Numbered from the stretch's first letter, positions 1 to 7,496 are shown. The stretch is DNA of 30,142 nt from RGIG4608 sp045643885 (GCA_045643885.1 JAZRFY010000011.1:1-30142); one strand, 5' to 3'. Made by a program: numbers and translations. Notes: generated by a model not told the origin, from the sequence alone.

Positions 1-136
1 GCCCACCTCAAGATTAGATATCCCTCTTAGCTTGACTAAGTAAGGGCACTTGAAGACTACGAGTTTGATAGGTCAGGGGTGTAAGTACAGTAATGTATTT
101 AGCTGACTGATACTAATAGCCCGAGGGCTTGAACCT
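1..136 (+). rRNA. 23S ribosomal RNA, 3' end (partial)
   Basis: The first ~136 bases match the conserved 3' end of bacterial 23S rRNA, including the stretch around GATAGGTCAGGGGTGTAAG and the closing ACTAATAGCCCGAGGGCTTGAACC. The rest of the gene lies left of the window. The exact mature 3' end is uncertain by a few bases. It is the first member of an rRNA operon tail that continues into tRNA-Lys, two 5S genes and tRNA-Asn. Confidence 0.93.
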
Positions 137-212
137 TCCAAGGTTATCAAGCGTTACACAAATTTACTTGAGTTTCAATAACTCTACAATCCCAATTCTT
201 TATTCGGTTTTC

Positions 213-230
213 AATGCTCAATCGAGCATT
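213..230 (+). other. Hairpin in the 23S-tRNA-Lys spacer
   Basis: AATGCTC (213-219) and GAGCATT (224-230) form a 7-bp stem with a 4-base loop. There is no T-run after it, so it is unlikely to terminate transcription. It could help process the precursor RNA. Apart from this I see nothing in the spacer 137-255. Confidence 0.4.
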
Positions 231-255
231 AAGCAAGGCATCGGGAAAGGGAAAT

Positions 256-331
256 GCACCTTTAGCTCAGCTGGTAGAGCAACTGACTCTTAATCAGTGG
301 GTCCGGGGTTCGAGTCCCCGAAGGTGCACCA
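256..331 (+). tRNA. tRNA-Lys (anticodon CTT)
   Basis: This is a complete cloverleaf with the CCA encoded. Acceptor GCACCTT (256-262) pairs with AAGGTGC (321-327), and A is the discriminator. The anticodon stem ACTGA/TCAGT encloses the loop CTCTTAA with anticodon CTT at 289-291. The T-arm carries GGTTCGAGTCC. The gene sits between 23S and 5S, inside the rRNA operon. Confidence 0.97.
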
Positions 332-387
332 CAGATACTGAGTATCTGATCTTGACCCAGAACCCTGAAGGGAGAAAGGTCTTGCGA

Positions 388-626
<239 letters not shown>

Positions 627-630
627 ACAT

Positions 631-657
631 AGCAGGAAGTATTAATTGCTTCCTGCT
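631..657 (+). other. Hairpin between 5S copy 2 and tRNA-Asn
   Basis: AGCAGGAAG (631-639) and CTTCCTGCT (649-657) form a perfect 9-bp stem with a 9-base loop. The tail TAAATATT is only weakly U-rich and tRNA-Asn follows at once. It may be a processing stem or a leaky terminator. Confidence 0.45.
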
Positions 658-664
658 TAAATAT

Positions 665-741
665 TCCTCTTTAGCTCAGTTGGTTAGAGCACCTGACTGT
701 TAATCAGGGGGTCTTTGGTTCAAGTCCAAAAAGGGGAGCCA
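665..741 (+). tRNA. tRNA-Asn (anticodon GTT)
   Basis: This is a 77-base cloverleaf with encoded CCA. Acceptor TCCTCTT (665-671) pairs with AAGGGGA (734-740 region) through one T-G wobble, and the discriminator is G. The anticodon stem CCTGA/TCAGG encloses CTGTTAA, with anticodon GTT at 699-701. It is the last gene of the rRNA operon. Its 3' part is repeated at 934-978. Confidence 0.96.
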
Positions 742-749
742 AGAAAAAC

Positions 750-774
750 GCACCGCAAAAGCGGTGCTTTTTTC
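750..774 (+). terminator. Rho-independent terminator of the rRNA operon
   Basis: GCACCGC (750-756), loop AAAA and GCGGTGC (761-767) form a GC-rich 7-bp stem, followed directly by a run of T. It closes the rRNA-tRNA operon 9 bases after tRNA-Asn. Confidence 0.92.
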
Positions 775-808
775 TTGGCTTTTTTCTTTAAGCTTTATCC
801 AAAGTCCT

Positions 809-939
809 CGTAGCATTAACATTCAGGCAACCGAAGGTTGCTCTGACAAAAGCTTTTGCGTTTTTCGCAAGAAAATGTCACTTGTAAAAGTGACAAGCAA
901 AACTTTTCTACGCGTTGCCTAAGCAACCGTAGGGTTAAT
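809..939 (+). repeat. Hairpin-rich non-coding stretch (possible structured RNA or small mobile remnant)
   Basis: Four short hairpins follow one another: GCAACC-GAA-GGTTGC (827-841), TTGCG-TTTTT-CGCAA (856-870), TGTCACTT-GTAA-AAGTGACA (876-895, a GNRA-type tetraloop) and TACGCGTTGC-CTAA-GCAACCGTA (909-931, one bulged C). The outer bases ATTAAC (815-820) and GTTAAT (934-939) can also pair and would enclose them all. No open reading frame with a ribosome site is visible. It lies between the rRNA terminator and the truncated tRNA-Asn copy, so together they fill the gene-free stretch 742-1051. Confidence 0.5.
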
Positions 940-978
940 CATAGGGGGTCTTTGGTTCAAGTCCAAAAAGGGGAGCCA
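934..978 (+). pseudogene. Truncated tRNA-Asn 3' copy (scar or attachment-site-like repeat)
   Basis: Bases 944-978 repeat exactly the last 35 bases of tRNA-Asn (707-741), including CCA. The 8 bases GTTAATCA (934-941) match the tRNA anticodon region 699-706, but with TA inserted after them. There is no 5' half, so no cloverleaf can form. Such 3'-end duplications are typical of tRNA-targeted integration, but only about 200 bases lie between the copies and no integrase is inside. Confidence 0.85.
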
Positions 979-990
979 CAAAACAAAATA

Positions 991-1019
991 TTGACAGTAT
1001 TTTTTATCTGTGCTATAAT
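991..1019 (+). promoter_or_regulatory. Consensus sigma-70/A promoter for the lipoprotein gene
   Basis: TTGACA (991-996) and TATAAT (1014-1019) are both perfect consensus hexamers with a 17-base spacer. The promoter begins 12 bases after the truncated tRNA-Asn copy and 33 bases before the start of the lipoprotein gene. Confidence 0.85.
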
Positions 1020-1051
1020 TAATTACAATAATAAATCATATGGAGGTTTGT

Positions 1052-1906
1052 ATGAATAAGCTAAAATATATAGCAGTATTGCTTTTAATTTCTATATTTG
1101 CTATTTATATTACCGGATGTACACCCTATAAATATGATGGGGATTATATAGATCTATATACTGTTGCGGTAAATAGTATATTCTCTGCTAAAGGATATAT
1201 TCCCAATGCTGAAATCTTTGATGATCCTTTTATTGAAATTATAGAAATAGATGAATACGGTCGAACAATGTTTTTCTATTATGACGGTTTCGGTTATTTC
1301 GATAGAGATCATATGTATGATTCTGCATATTATGGTTATGCAATACTTATTATGCAAAAGTCAACAGAAAATCACGTATATTTTTATGAACATGATTGTT
1401 TAGAAACGTACTTTATGGAAGATAGAGACACTTTTTTTAATAATAAGGAATACACTAAAAATGATTATTCTGAATTAAAGGCAAAAAATGACTGGGGAAA
1501 GGAAATTGACGAGGATAAATGCACACAAAAGCCTCTTACCACTCGTAATTCCGGCAATTTGAAAATTGATGACTGGACTTATAATAAAATAATAAGTGCA
1601 TATGCTAAAAGTAGTGGATACAAAGGTGATGACAACATATTCAGATATTCTGTATATAATACTTCCGACACTTATGGAAGAGAATTATACTACGTTTGGG
1701 GTGTGGGCAGAGATGCATTAGGTGAAGGTGTGAGTCCAAATTCTGTTGTTCAATACTTTGAATTTGCGATTATTTTCAATCCTGATGGAACTTATAATCA
1801 AGAAACGTGTATAATAGAGATTGATGATATCATAAATTTCAAAGAAAAGTTGATTGAATTTAAGTTGTTAAACAATTGGAATCAGCCTTATTATATATCT
1901 AATTAG
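1052..1906 (+). CDS. Hypothetical lipoprotein
   Basis: The product of 284 residues is not recognised. The start at 1052 follows GGAGG (1042-1046) with 5-base spacing; an in-frame ATG at 1040 overlaps that ribosome site and is unlikely. The N-terminus has Lys residues, a hydrophobic stretch at 6-20 and a lipobox ending TGC with Cys23, so it should be a lipoprotein outside the membrane. The mature part is rich in Tyr, Asp and Asn, with no domain I can name. The gene is visibly more AT-rich than the housekeeping genes around it and stands alone between a consensus promoter and a terminator, next to the tRNA-Asn scar. That suggests acquisition, but this is inference. Confidence 0.8.
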   Translation: MNKLKYIAVLLLISIFAIYITGCTPYKYDGDYIDLYTVAVNSIFSAKGYIPNAEIFDDPFIEIIEIDEYGRTMFFYYDGFGYFDRDHMYDSAYYGYAILIMQKSTENHVYFYEHDCLETYFMEDRDTFFNNKEYTKNDYSELKAKNDWGKEIDEDKCTQKPLTTRNSGNLKIDDWTYNKIISAYAKSSGYKGDDNIFRYSVYNTSDTYGRELYYVWGVGRDALGEGVSPNSVVQYFEFAIIFNPDGTYNQETCIIEIDDIINFKEKLIEFKLLNNWNQPYYISN

Positions 1907-1922
1907 TCGTATATAAATAATT

Positions 1923-1949
1923 AAAGCCGAGGCAATTGCCTCGGCTTTT
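1923..1949 (+). terminator. Terminator after the lipoprotein gene
   Basis: AAAGCCGAGGC (1923-1933), loop AATT and GCCTCGGCTTT (1938-1948) form an 11-bp stem with a T-rich end. It lies 17 bases after the stop codon. Confidence 0.9.
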
Positions 1950-2022
1950 AGGTTTTCTAAAAGTAAAAACACTATGATTTTTACATTTTTCAACAAATTT
2001 TAATTTTTATTTCAAAATTCTC

Positions 2023-2051
2023 TTTACAATTTATGAATTTTAGTATATAAT
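2023..2051 (+). promoter_or_regulatory. Promoter of the AEC transporter gene
   Basis: TTTACA (2023-2028) and TATAAT (2046-2051) are spaced by 17 bases. The start codon at 2093 lies about 35 bases downstream of the expected transcription start. Confidence 0.75.
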
Positions 2052-2092
2052 ACCAAAGTTGAAAAAATTTAGTTTTATATAAAGGTGATTTT

Positions 2093-3049
2093 ATGTTAAA
2101 TGATTTATTGTTTTCATGCAATGTGGTTGTTCCGATATTCCTATTGATTATATTGGGATACGTATTGACCAGAATAAAGCTTTGGGATGAGCATTTCTTG
2201 AAGATTGCGAATAATCTTTGCTTTAAATGCTTGTTGCCCGTGCTTCTTTTCTATAATGTTGCAAGTGCAAATATTATGGAGGTCTTCAACGGCAAGCTTA
2301 TTCTTTACGTTTGCTTGTGCGCATGCGTGCTTTGTGGAATTTTGTTTTTAATAGTTCCTTTGTTTGTTAAGGATAACAAGCGTCGTGGTGTTATGATTCA
2401 AGGCACTTTCCGTTCAAACTTCCTTCTTTTTGGAGTTCCTCTTGGACTTAGCATCGGTGGTGTTCAGGGCTCTGTGTTGGCAGCTGTAGTAGCTTCTTTC
2501 TACGTACCCGTAATCAATATGCTTTCTGTAATTTCTCTTTACGCATTCAGCGATTCAAAGAATAAGAATTTGAAGTCTGCACTCATTGGAATTATCAAAA
2601 ACCCATTGATAATCGGCGGTGTTTCCGGCCTTCTTTTCTCACTTTTGAGAAACTACATAGGATTTGAAATTCCTACGATGCTTGATACTACGTTAAGTAA
2701 TATCAAATCCGTTGCCACACCGTTTGCTTTCCTTATTTTGGGTGGTGATCTTAAGTTTGGAAATATGTTCAAGAACATCAAATTTTCTGCGCTTTCCGTT
2801 CTTGGCAAGATTGTGATCATCCCTGCAGTTATGATCACGCTTTCTGCAATGCTTGGATTTGACAAGCTCGAAATGGCAATTCTTATCGCAGTTTTTGCAA
2901 CACCTAATGCAGTTTCAAGCTATGCTATGGCAAGAAATTATGAGGCAGATCACGAGCTGGCCGGTGAGATCATCACACTTGGAACACTTCTTTCCATCAT
3001 TACGATATTCATATTTATTACAATCTCAAAAACATTTGGTTGGATATAA
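2093..3049 (+). CDS. AEC-family (auxin efflux carrier-like) transporter
   Basis: The 318-residue protein is an integral membrane protein with about ten hydrophobic segments in the two-bundle layout of the AEC (Mem_trans) family, which includes bacterial malate and other organic acid carriers. Residues near the N-terminus (VVPIFLLIILGY), the loop with RSNFLLFGVPLG, and the C-terminal ATPNAVSSYAMA segment are typical of the family. The start follows AAAGGTG at 2081-2087. It is a single-gene unit with its own promoter. The substrate cannot be told from the sequence; a dicarboxylate or similar anion is a guess from the family. Confidence 0.88.
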   Translation: MLNDLLFSCNVVVPIFLLIILGYVLTRIKLWDEHFLKIANNLCFKCLLPVLLFYNVASANIMEVFNGKLILYVCLCACVLCGILFLIVPLFVKDNKRRGVMIQGTFRSNFLLFGVPLGLSIGGVQGSVLAAVVASFYVPVINMLSVISLYAFSDSKNKNLKSALIGIIKNPLIIGGVSGLLFSLLRNYIGFEIPTMLDTTLSNIKSVATPFAFLILGGDLKFGNMFKNIKFSALSVLGKIVIIPAVMITLSAMLGFDKLEMAILIAVFATPNAVSSYAMARNYEADHELAGEIITLGTLLSIITIFIFITISKTFGWI

Positions 3050-3061
3050 AACAAACCCGAG

Positions 3062-3080
3062 GCATTTGTATTACAAATGC
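3062..3080. repeat. Perfect inverted repeat after the AEC gene
   Basis: GCATTTGTA and TACAAATGC flank a single T, giving a 9-bp dyad 12 bases past the AEC stop codon. No T-run follows and the central spacer is one base, so it is not a standard terminator. It might be a protein binding site. It is the only structure in 3050-3140. Confidence 0.45.
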
Positions 3081-3145
3081 GAAACCGGCGATAAAAACAG
3101 AACGATAAATAAAAATTTGTCGAGAAGATAGCAACAGCGAGTTGC

Positions 3146-3174
3146 TTGTCAATGCCGGCAACCCGTGATATAAT
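3146..3174 (+). promoter_or_regulatory. Promoter of the XRE regulator gene
   Basis: TTGTCA (3146-3151) and TATAAT (3169-3174) are spaced by 17 bases, and GGAGGTGG follows at about 3190, before the start at 3205. Confidence 0.75.
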
Positions 3175-3204
3175 ATAATCACAACTGTTGGAGGTGGTTA
3201 TTTT

Positions 3205-3861
3205 ATGGAAACAAAAGATATAATTTACGAATTAAGAACAAAAAGAGGACTTTCGCAAGAAGAACTTGCAGAAAAGGTGCTTGTTACTCGTCAGGCGGTT
3301 TCTCGATGGGAAATAGGCGAAACGATACCGAACATAGATACTCTAAAACTCCTTTCAAAACTGTTTAACGTGTCGATCAACACTCTCCTTGGCTCTCCGA
3401 GAGAACTCGTCTGCCAGTGCTGCGGAATGCCTATTGAGGATTGTAATATCAGCCGTGAAACTGTCGGCCATTTCAATGAGGAATATTGTCAATGGTGTTA
3501 TGCTGACGGCGAATACACCCTTGATATTTGGAGACGATATGCTGAAATAGGCGGAAAAGAGAAGCTCGAAGAATTCAAGCTCCAATTAATCGACGAACTC
3601 AACACACTTTTGAATATCGAAGGTTTGCCCAAGGTAGAAAAGTTAAACGTGCTGCCGGGAGAGTTTGTCAATATGGAATACACCCTTCCGAATGGGGAAA
3701 AAGCAAAATTCCTTGACGATAAGCAGACATATCTCGGTAGTCAGCTTGAAAGCGATTTCGGCATATGCTTTGGTATAGTTGCAAATATGGATTTTCTTCT
3801 TATATGCTCGTATGAAGAAAACGGTGAAAACCCCGAATTGGTCATATATAAGAAAAGATAG
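3205..3861 (+). CDS. XRE-family transcriptional regulator with zinc-ribbon domain
   Basis: The protein of 218 residues has two parts. Residues 4-62 are a Cro/C1-type helix-turn-helix (GLSQEELAEKVLVTRQAVSRWE). Residues 70-104 are a putative zinc ribbon of the kind fused to such regulators in Clostridia, with C70, C72, C73, C80 and the pair C95/C98 as candidate metal ligands. The C-terminal 100 residues have no clear domain. GGAGGTGG lies just ahead of the start. It is likely a cytoplasmic DNA-binding one-component regulator that may sense metal or redox state. Its target is unknown; the neighbouring AEC carrier and SLC13 permease are possible but unproven targets. Confidence 0.88.
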   Translation: METKDIIYELRTKRGLSQEELAEKVLVTRQAVSRWEIGETIPNIDTLKLLSKLFNVSINTLLGSPRELVCQCCGMPIEDCNISRETVGHFNEEYCQWCYADGEYTLDIWRRYAEIGGKEKLEEFKLQLIDELNTLLNIEGLPKVEKLNVLPGEFVNMEYTLPNGEKAKFLDDKQTYLGSQLESDFGICFGIVANMDFLLICSYEENGENPELVIYKKR

Positions 3862-3892
3862 TCAAATTCCAATTTATCAAACAGTATAAGTG

Positions 3893-3925
3893 AGCCCCGA
3901 CAGACCTTGAAAATCTGTCGGGGCT
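3893..3925. terminator. Terminator between the XRE gene and the permease
   Basis: AGCCCCGACAGA (3893-3904) and TCTGTCGGGGCT (3914-3925) form a 12-bp stem with a 9-base loop. A moderately T-rich tail (ATCTATTTGTTT) follows on the plus strand. It could serve the convergent permease gene too, although that gene ends 84 bases away. Confidence 0.85.
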
Positions 3926-4008
3926 ATCTATTTGTTTACTGCGGAGTAAATTTGTAATATTGTGATTTCTCCGATAAGAACATCACGCTTTACCTCGGGT
4001 TTTATTAT

Positions 4009-5187
4009 TTACATAAATATCATAACTGCAGCAGTAAGGATAATAAGGAATCCAAAATTGAGTGCTGCAAAGAGTCCAAGATATTGAGCAGTTTTGCCCT
4101 TAACGTGGGACGTGTATTCACGGAACGTGATAAGGCTTGCAAGTGAAGAAATAAGTGTTCCAACGCCACCGATGTTTACTCCAAGTAAAAGCTCCTTATA
4201 GTTTTCGGTAAACTCTGACAACAAAATTGCTGAGGGAACATTACTGATAAACTGACATGAAAGAATGCTTGTAAGAAGAGTATTCTTTTCAAGCAAGGAT
4301 GAAAAGAATGTGTTTACAACCTCAATTCTTGAGACGTTGCCAGCCAATAAGAAGAAGGAAACAAAGGTGAGAAGCAAGGGATAATCTACTTTTTTGAGAG
4401 CATCTCTGTCAGTTGCAAAAATTGCAATGAAAATGATGGGAAGACATACGTAGTAAGGAATAAGTCTGAATACCATCAAAATAGTCAAAGCAAATAAGAC
4501 AAGATAAAACGCTGTCTTTTTGGGTTCGATTTTCTCTTTGTCATCATTTTGAAGAGTAAGCTCTTCTTTAGGAATGAAGAAGCAGCCTGCAGTAAAGAGA
4601 ACGATTGAAAGAATAAAGGGGAACACCATTATTCCCATAAACTCAAGTGTAGGAATATTGAATTTAGTATAGATGTAAAGGTTTTGGGGATTGCCAAAGG
4701 GTGTGAGCATACCACCAAGATTTGCCGCTATATTCTGGATAATGAATATGGGGGCCATATACTTTTCCTTGCCTGTTGATGAAAGAGAAATGTAACCCAA
4801 AGGCAAGAAGGTCAAAAGAGCCATATCGTTAGCAAGGAACATTGAACCGATGAAGGTAATGTACACAAGTGCTAAAGAAAGAGTGCGGGTATTTCCTGTA
4901 AGAGCTACGATTTTTTTAGCTGTGATAGTAAAGAATCTGACATTCTTAAGTGCACAAATTACTGCGAGTGTGCAGAAAAGACAAGTAAGAGTCTTAAAAT
5001 CGAAATACTCTACATATTTAGAGTCAGGCTTTACGATAAAGCAAGACGCTATAGCTAATGTTGCTGCAATTACAAGAACAAAGTTTTTAGATGCAAAAGC
5101 AACAGCCTTATTTTTCAATTCATTAAATATTTTGTTTAAGTCCAAGTGTTGGTTTAACTCTTGCTTGGTCTTGGAAGATACGCTCAT
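4009..5187 (-). CDS. SLC13/ArsB-like anion permease (CitMHS family)
   Basis: The 392-residue integral membrane protein belongs to the ion transporter superfamily that includes ArsB, NhaD and SLC13 carriers. After a ~25-residue polar N-terminus come about ten hydrophobic segments. The conserved segment ANLGGMLTPFGNPQNLYIY matches the family's NPQN-type substrate loop, and a second NVPSAILLSEF loop sits in the C-terminal half. Members move dicarboxylates, citrate, sulfate, or arsenite, so the substrate is open. The start has AGGTAGG just upstream. The gene has its own strong promoter and is divergent from the esterase gene at 5340. Confidence 0.85.
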   Translation of the reverse strand: MSVSSKTKQELNQHLDLNKIFNELKNKAVAFASKNFVLVIAATLAIASCFIVKPDSKYVEYFDFKTLTCLFCTLAVICALKNVRFFTITAKKIVALTGNTRTLSLALVYITFIGSMFLANDMALLTFLPLGYISLSSTGKEKYMAPIFIIQNIAANLGGMLTPFGNPQNLYIYTKFNIPTLEFMGIMVFPFILSIVLFTAGCFFIPKEELTLQNDDKEKIEPKKTAFYLVLFALTILMVFRLIPYYVCLPIIFIAIFATDRDALKKVDYPLLLTFVSFFLLAGNVSRIEVVNTFFSSLLEKNTLLTSILSCQFISNVPSAILLSEFTENYKELLLGVNIGGVGTLISSLASLITFREYTSHVKGKTAQYLGLFAALNFGFLIILTAAVMIFM

Positions 5188-5234
5188 AATTACCTACCTA
5201 TTAAAATAATAAATAAAAGACAAACCAAGGAGAA

Positions 5235-5263
5235 AGTATATCACTAAAGATATATTTTGTCAA
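5235..5263 (-). promoter_or_regulatory. Promoter of the SLC13-like permease (minus strand)
   Basis: Reading the minus strand, TTGACA (5263-5258) and TATACT (5240-5235) are 17 bases apart. This gives a leader of about 40 bases before the start codon at 5187. Confidence 0.8.
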
Positions 5264-5286
5264 TAGGATTTTGGTGAAAAAATTCC

Positions 5287-5315
5287 TTGATTAATGTGAT
5301 TAATTATGATAAAAT
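5287..5315 (+). promoter_or_regulatory. Promoter of the esterase gene
   Basis: TTGATT (5287-5292) and TAAAAT (5310-5315) are 17 bases apart, followed by AGGAGG (5329-5334). The gap is short, so the leader would be under 25 bases. Confidence 0.6.
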
Positions 5316-5339
5316 AATAAAAAAGCCCAGGAGGTTGAG

Positions 5340-6461
5340 ATGAAGACTATCCATTTTAGAAATACCGAGAAGATAAAGGGAATTAAAGCCTCATTTTATG
5401 ACAGTAACGCGTTGGCTGACGAGATAATGTTGTCTGATTTTTTTGACGGCGATATAGCCATAGGATTTGATAATATTAAATATGACCATATAAAATTTTC
5501 ATCGAACGACGGTCATAGCACAAGCGCAGTGTTTACAGGAGCCTTTTCTATAGGCGTAGAATATAAAAAATGTGAAGCTATGGATAGGGAGCTAACATAT
5601 CTTTTTTCAAAGGATATTACCTCTACAGGCAGAGTTGATAATTATGAGCTTTATGACGAAAAGAACCTTGCCCATAGAACAAACAAATCCAAAAAAATAA
5701 GTGTCTTTGTTCCTTCAAGCTATGATGGAAGCAAGGTGCATGATATCTTATATTTTTTCGACGCGCAAAATCTATTTTGCAATGCAGGAGAATACACTAA
5801 AAACGGAGATCCCTATGGCTCTTGGCAGCTTGACGTTGTTGTGTCAGAGCTTATGCGTCAATTTGGCAAAAATATTATTGTAGTTGGAATTGATAATGCC
5901 GATGAATATAGAAGCCACGAGCTTTTTATGAGTCCTGATACCTTTGGAACTCTTTCAAAGCTTGCAACTGATATTCCCGACGATAACTTTTCAAAGGGAT
6001 ATCTCGACGGCCTTTCAGAATTTATGGTCAAAACGCTCCATCCGTTTATCAAGGAAAAATATCTTGTTAAGGAAGATAATATCGGAATAGGTGGATCATC
6101 AATGGGAGGAATTGCTGCATTTTATTGTGGACTTAGAGAAGAGGGATTTTATAGTTATGTTCTCTCATATTCGCCTGCGTACGGTCTTTATGAGATGAGT
6201 GCCTTTGAAAACTACTTTGCAACAAAGGATTTTGTTCACAAAGCCGAAATTTTGCCCCGTATTCACATTTATTGCGGAGGTGGGGACCAACTCGAGCAGC
6301 AGCTTTTGCCATCCTCTAAGGCAATGAAATCGACTCTCGTGGCATATGGATATCCGTTGTCAAAGATTTATGAGACCTATGACGATGAAAAGCCACACAA
6401 CGAGGAATCCTGGAGACTTGTTTTGTGCGATAGCTTTACTAAATTGTTTGATCTTAAATAA
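5340..6461 (+). CDS. Esterase D / enterochelin-esterase-like alpha/beta hydrolase
   Basis: The 373-residue protein has a C-terminal hydrolase domain from about residue 118 on. It includes the strand-and-loop FFDAQNLFC, the nucleophile elbow GGSSMGG with Ser254, and a late His353 (KPHNEE) that would complete a Ser-His-Asp/Glu triad. These fit the PF00756 esterase family, which cleaves acyl, feruloyl or siderophore ester bonds. The first ~115 residues are an extra N-terminal domain that I do not recognise; related enzymes often carry a beta-sandwich there. No signal peptide is seen, so it is probably cytoplasmic. AGGAGG sits 5 bases before the ATG. The substrate is unknown. Confidence 0.86.
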   Translation: MKTIHFRNTEKIKGIKASFYDSNALADEIMLSDFFDGDIAIGFDNIKYDHIKFSSNDGHSTSAVFTGAFSIGVEYKKCEAMDRELTYLFSKDITSTGRVDNYELYDEKNLAHRTNKSKKISVFVPSSYDGSKVHDILYFFDAQNLFCNAGEYTKNGDPYGSWQLDVVVSELMRQFGKNIIVVGIDNADEYRSHELFMSPDTFGTLSKLATDIPDDNFSKGYLDGLSEFMVKTLHPFIKEKYLVKEDNIGIGGSSMGGIAAFYCGLREEGFYSYVLSYSPAYGLYEMSAFENYFATKDFVHKAEILPRIHIYCGGGDQLEQQLLPSSKAMKSTLVAYGYPLSKIYETYDDEKPHNEESWRLVLCDSFTKLFDLK

Positions 6462-6465
6462 ATGG

Positions 6466-6494
6466 AAAGCACCGACTTATTCGTCGGTGCTTTT
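6466..6494. terminator. Bidirectional terminator overlapping the recombinase 3' end
   Basis: AAAGCACCGAC (6466-6476) and GTCGGTGCTTTT (6483-6494) form a ~10-bp stem with a 6-base loop. A T-run follows on the plus strand and an A-run precedes it. The stem covers the last codons and the stop (6477-6479) of the minus-strand recombinase, so the two convergent genes share it. Confidence 0.88.
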
Positions 6495-7496
6495 GCTGTT
6501 TTTATTGATTTTTGCAAGAGGATTTTGCTCCATCGCAGAGCGCATATTTTCATTTGAAACGTGAGTGTATATCTGCGTGGTGTTGAGCTGCTCGTGACCT
6601 AAAATATCCTTCAAAACTCGCACGTCAACGTTGCCACTTTGATACATAAGAGTTGCTGCGGTGTGACGAAGCTTGTGCACGGAGTATTTTTTAGCCTCAA
6701 GACCCGCAAGCTCAAGATATTTGTAAACCATCCACTGAACTGTTTTAACGCTTATTCGTTTGTTGAGTCTGCTAAGGAAAAGTGCCTTGGTTTCGATGCC
6801 CTCATACTTTTGAGAAAGACGGATTTCGAGATAATCCTTTAAAACCTCTCTGCAAGCTTCGTTGAGATATATGATTCGTTCCTTGTTACCCTTACCGAGA
6901 ACGCGAAGGGAACGAAGCTCACGGTCGATATCGGTGAGATTAATTCCAACAAGCTCAGAAAGACGCATTCCACAGTTTAAGAAGAGCGTGATTATGCAAT
7001 AATCTCTTTCCTTGGTGTTTGAATCTTTATCATCAATAATTGCTTGAAGAAGCATCATTGATTCGTCGAGATTTAAGAATTTGGGCAAGGCTTTCTTGGG
7101 CTTGGGAGATTCAATATTGATTGCAGGATTTTCTTCAAAGTAATTCTTTTTTATTGTGAAATACTTATAAAGTCCCTTGATAGCAGAAAGCTTTCTTGCT
7201 TTAGCACTCCACATATTTTTTCTGGAGTCACTTGCATAGAATAAAAACTCATATATTTGCTCGGTTTTGATTTTTGAAAGATAATCAGCATCAATGCTTC
7301 TGACGTCAATATTATAGAATTCATCACTATTTATCTCAATACCGTTTTGTACTGCCAAAAGGTATCTGAAGAACGTTCTGATATCGAGCATATATTCATT
7401 AACAGTCTTTTCAGAGCAGCCCTGGATTGTGCGCTTGTAGATGGCAAACTGTTGAACCTGCTCGGAAAATTCAGTCATTGAGGGATAGGAACTCAT
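6477..7496 (-). CDS. Tyrosine recombinase, XerC/XerD type
   Basis: The protein of 339 residues has an N-terminal SAM-like DNA-binding domain (about 8-125) and a C-terminal catalytic domain. All catalytic residues are visible: R178 (GMRLSEL), K202 (GKGNKER), H274 and R277 (HKLRHT), H301 (LGHEQL) and the nucleophile Y310 (QIYTH). Xer proteins resolve chromosome dimers at dif, in the cytoplasm. The length is about 40 residues above typical XerC, mostly in the middle insert. The chosen ATG follows GGAGG at 5 bases; a TTG four codons upstream overlaps that site. There are no phage genes near it. Being ~150 bases from tRNA-Arg it could be a relic integrase, but the Xer-like form argues for a chromosomal role. 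Confidence 0.85.
   Translation of the reverse strand: MSSYPSMTEFSEQVQQFAIYKRTIQGCSEKTVNEYMLDIRTFFRYLLAVQNGIEINSDEFYNIDVRSIDADYLSKIKTEQIYEFLFYASDSRKNMWSAKARKLSAIKGLYKYFTIKKNYFEENPAINIESPKPKKALPKFLNLDESMMLLQAIIDDKDSNTKERDYCIITLFLNCGMRLSELVGINLTDIDRELRSLRVLGKGNKERIIYLNEACREVLKDYLEIRLSQKYEGIETKALFLSRLNKRISVKTVQWMVYKYLELAGLEAKKYSVHKLRHTAATLMYQSGNVDVRVLKDILGHEQLNTTQIYTHVSNENMRSAMEQNPLAKINKNSKSTDE

Noticed and set aside
1042..1055. Shared TGGAGGTTTGTATGA leader in the lipoprotein and recombinase genes
   Set aside because: It is only a ribosome site plus start codon, 15 bases, and the flanks do not match; chance or common initiation preference suffices.
856..1059. Open frame over the hairpin cluster and truncated tRNA copy
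   Set aside because: It covers hairpins, the tRNA fragment and the lipoprotein promoter, and lacks a ribosome site.
3062..3080. Terminator of the AEC gene
   Set aside because: The dyad has a one-base centre and no T-run, so it does not look like a Rho-independent terminator.
6477..7496. Prophage or integrative element integrase
   Set aside because: All catalytic residues are present, but there are no phage, excisionase or replication genes nearby, so a chromosomal Xer role is simpler.
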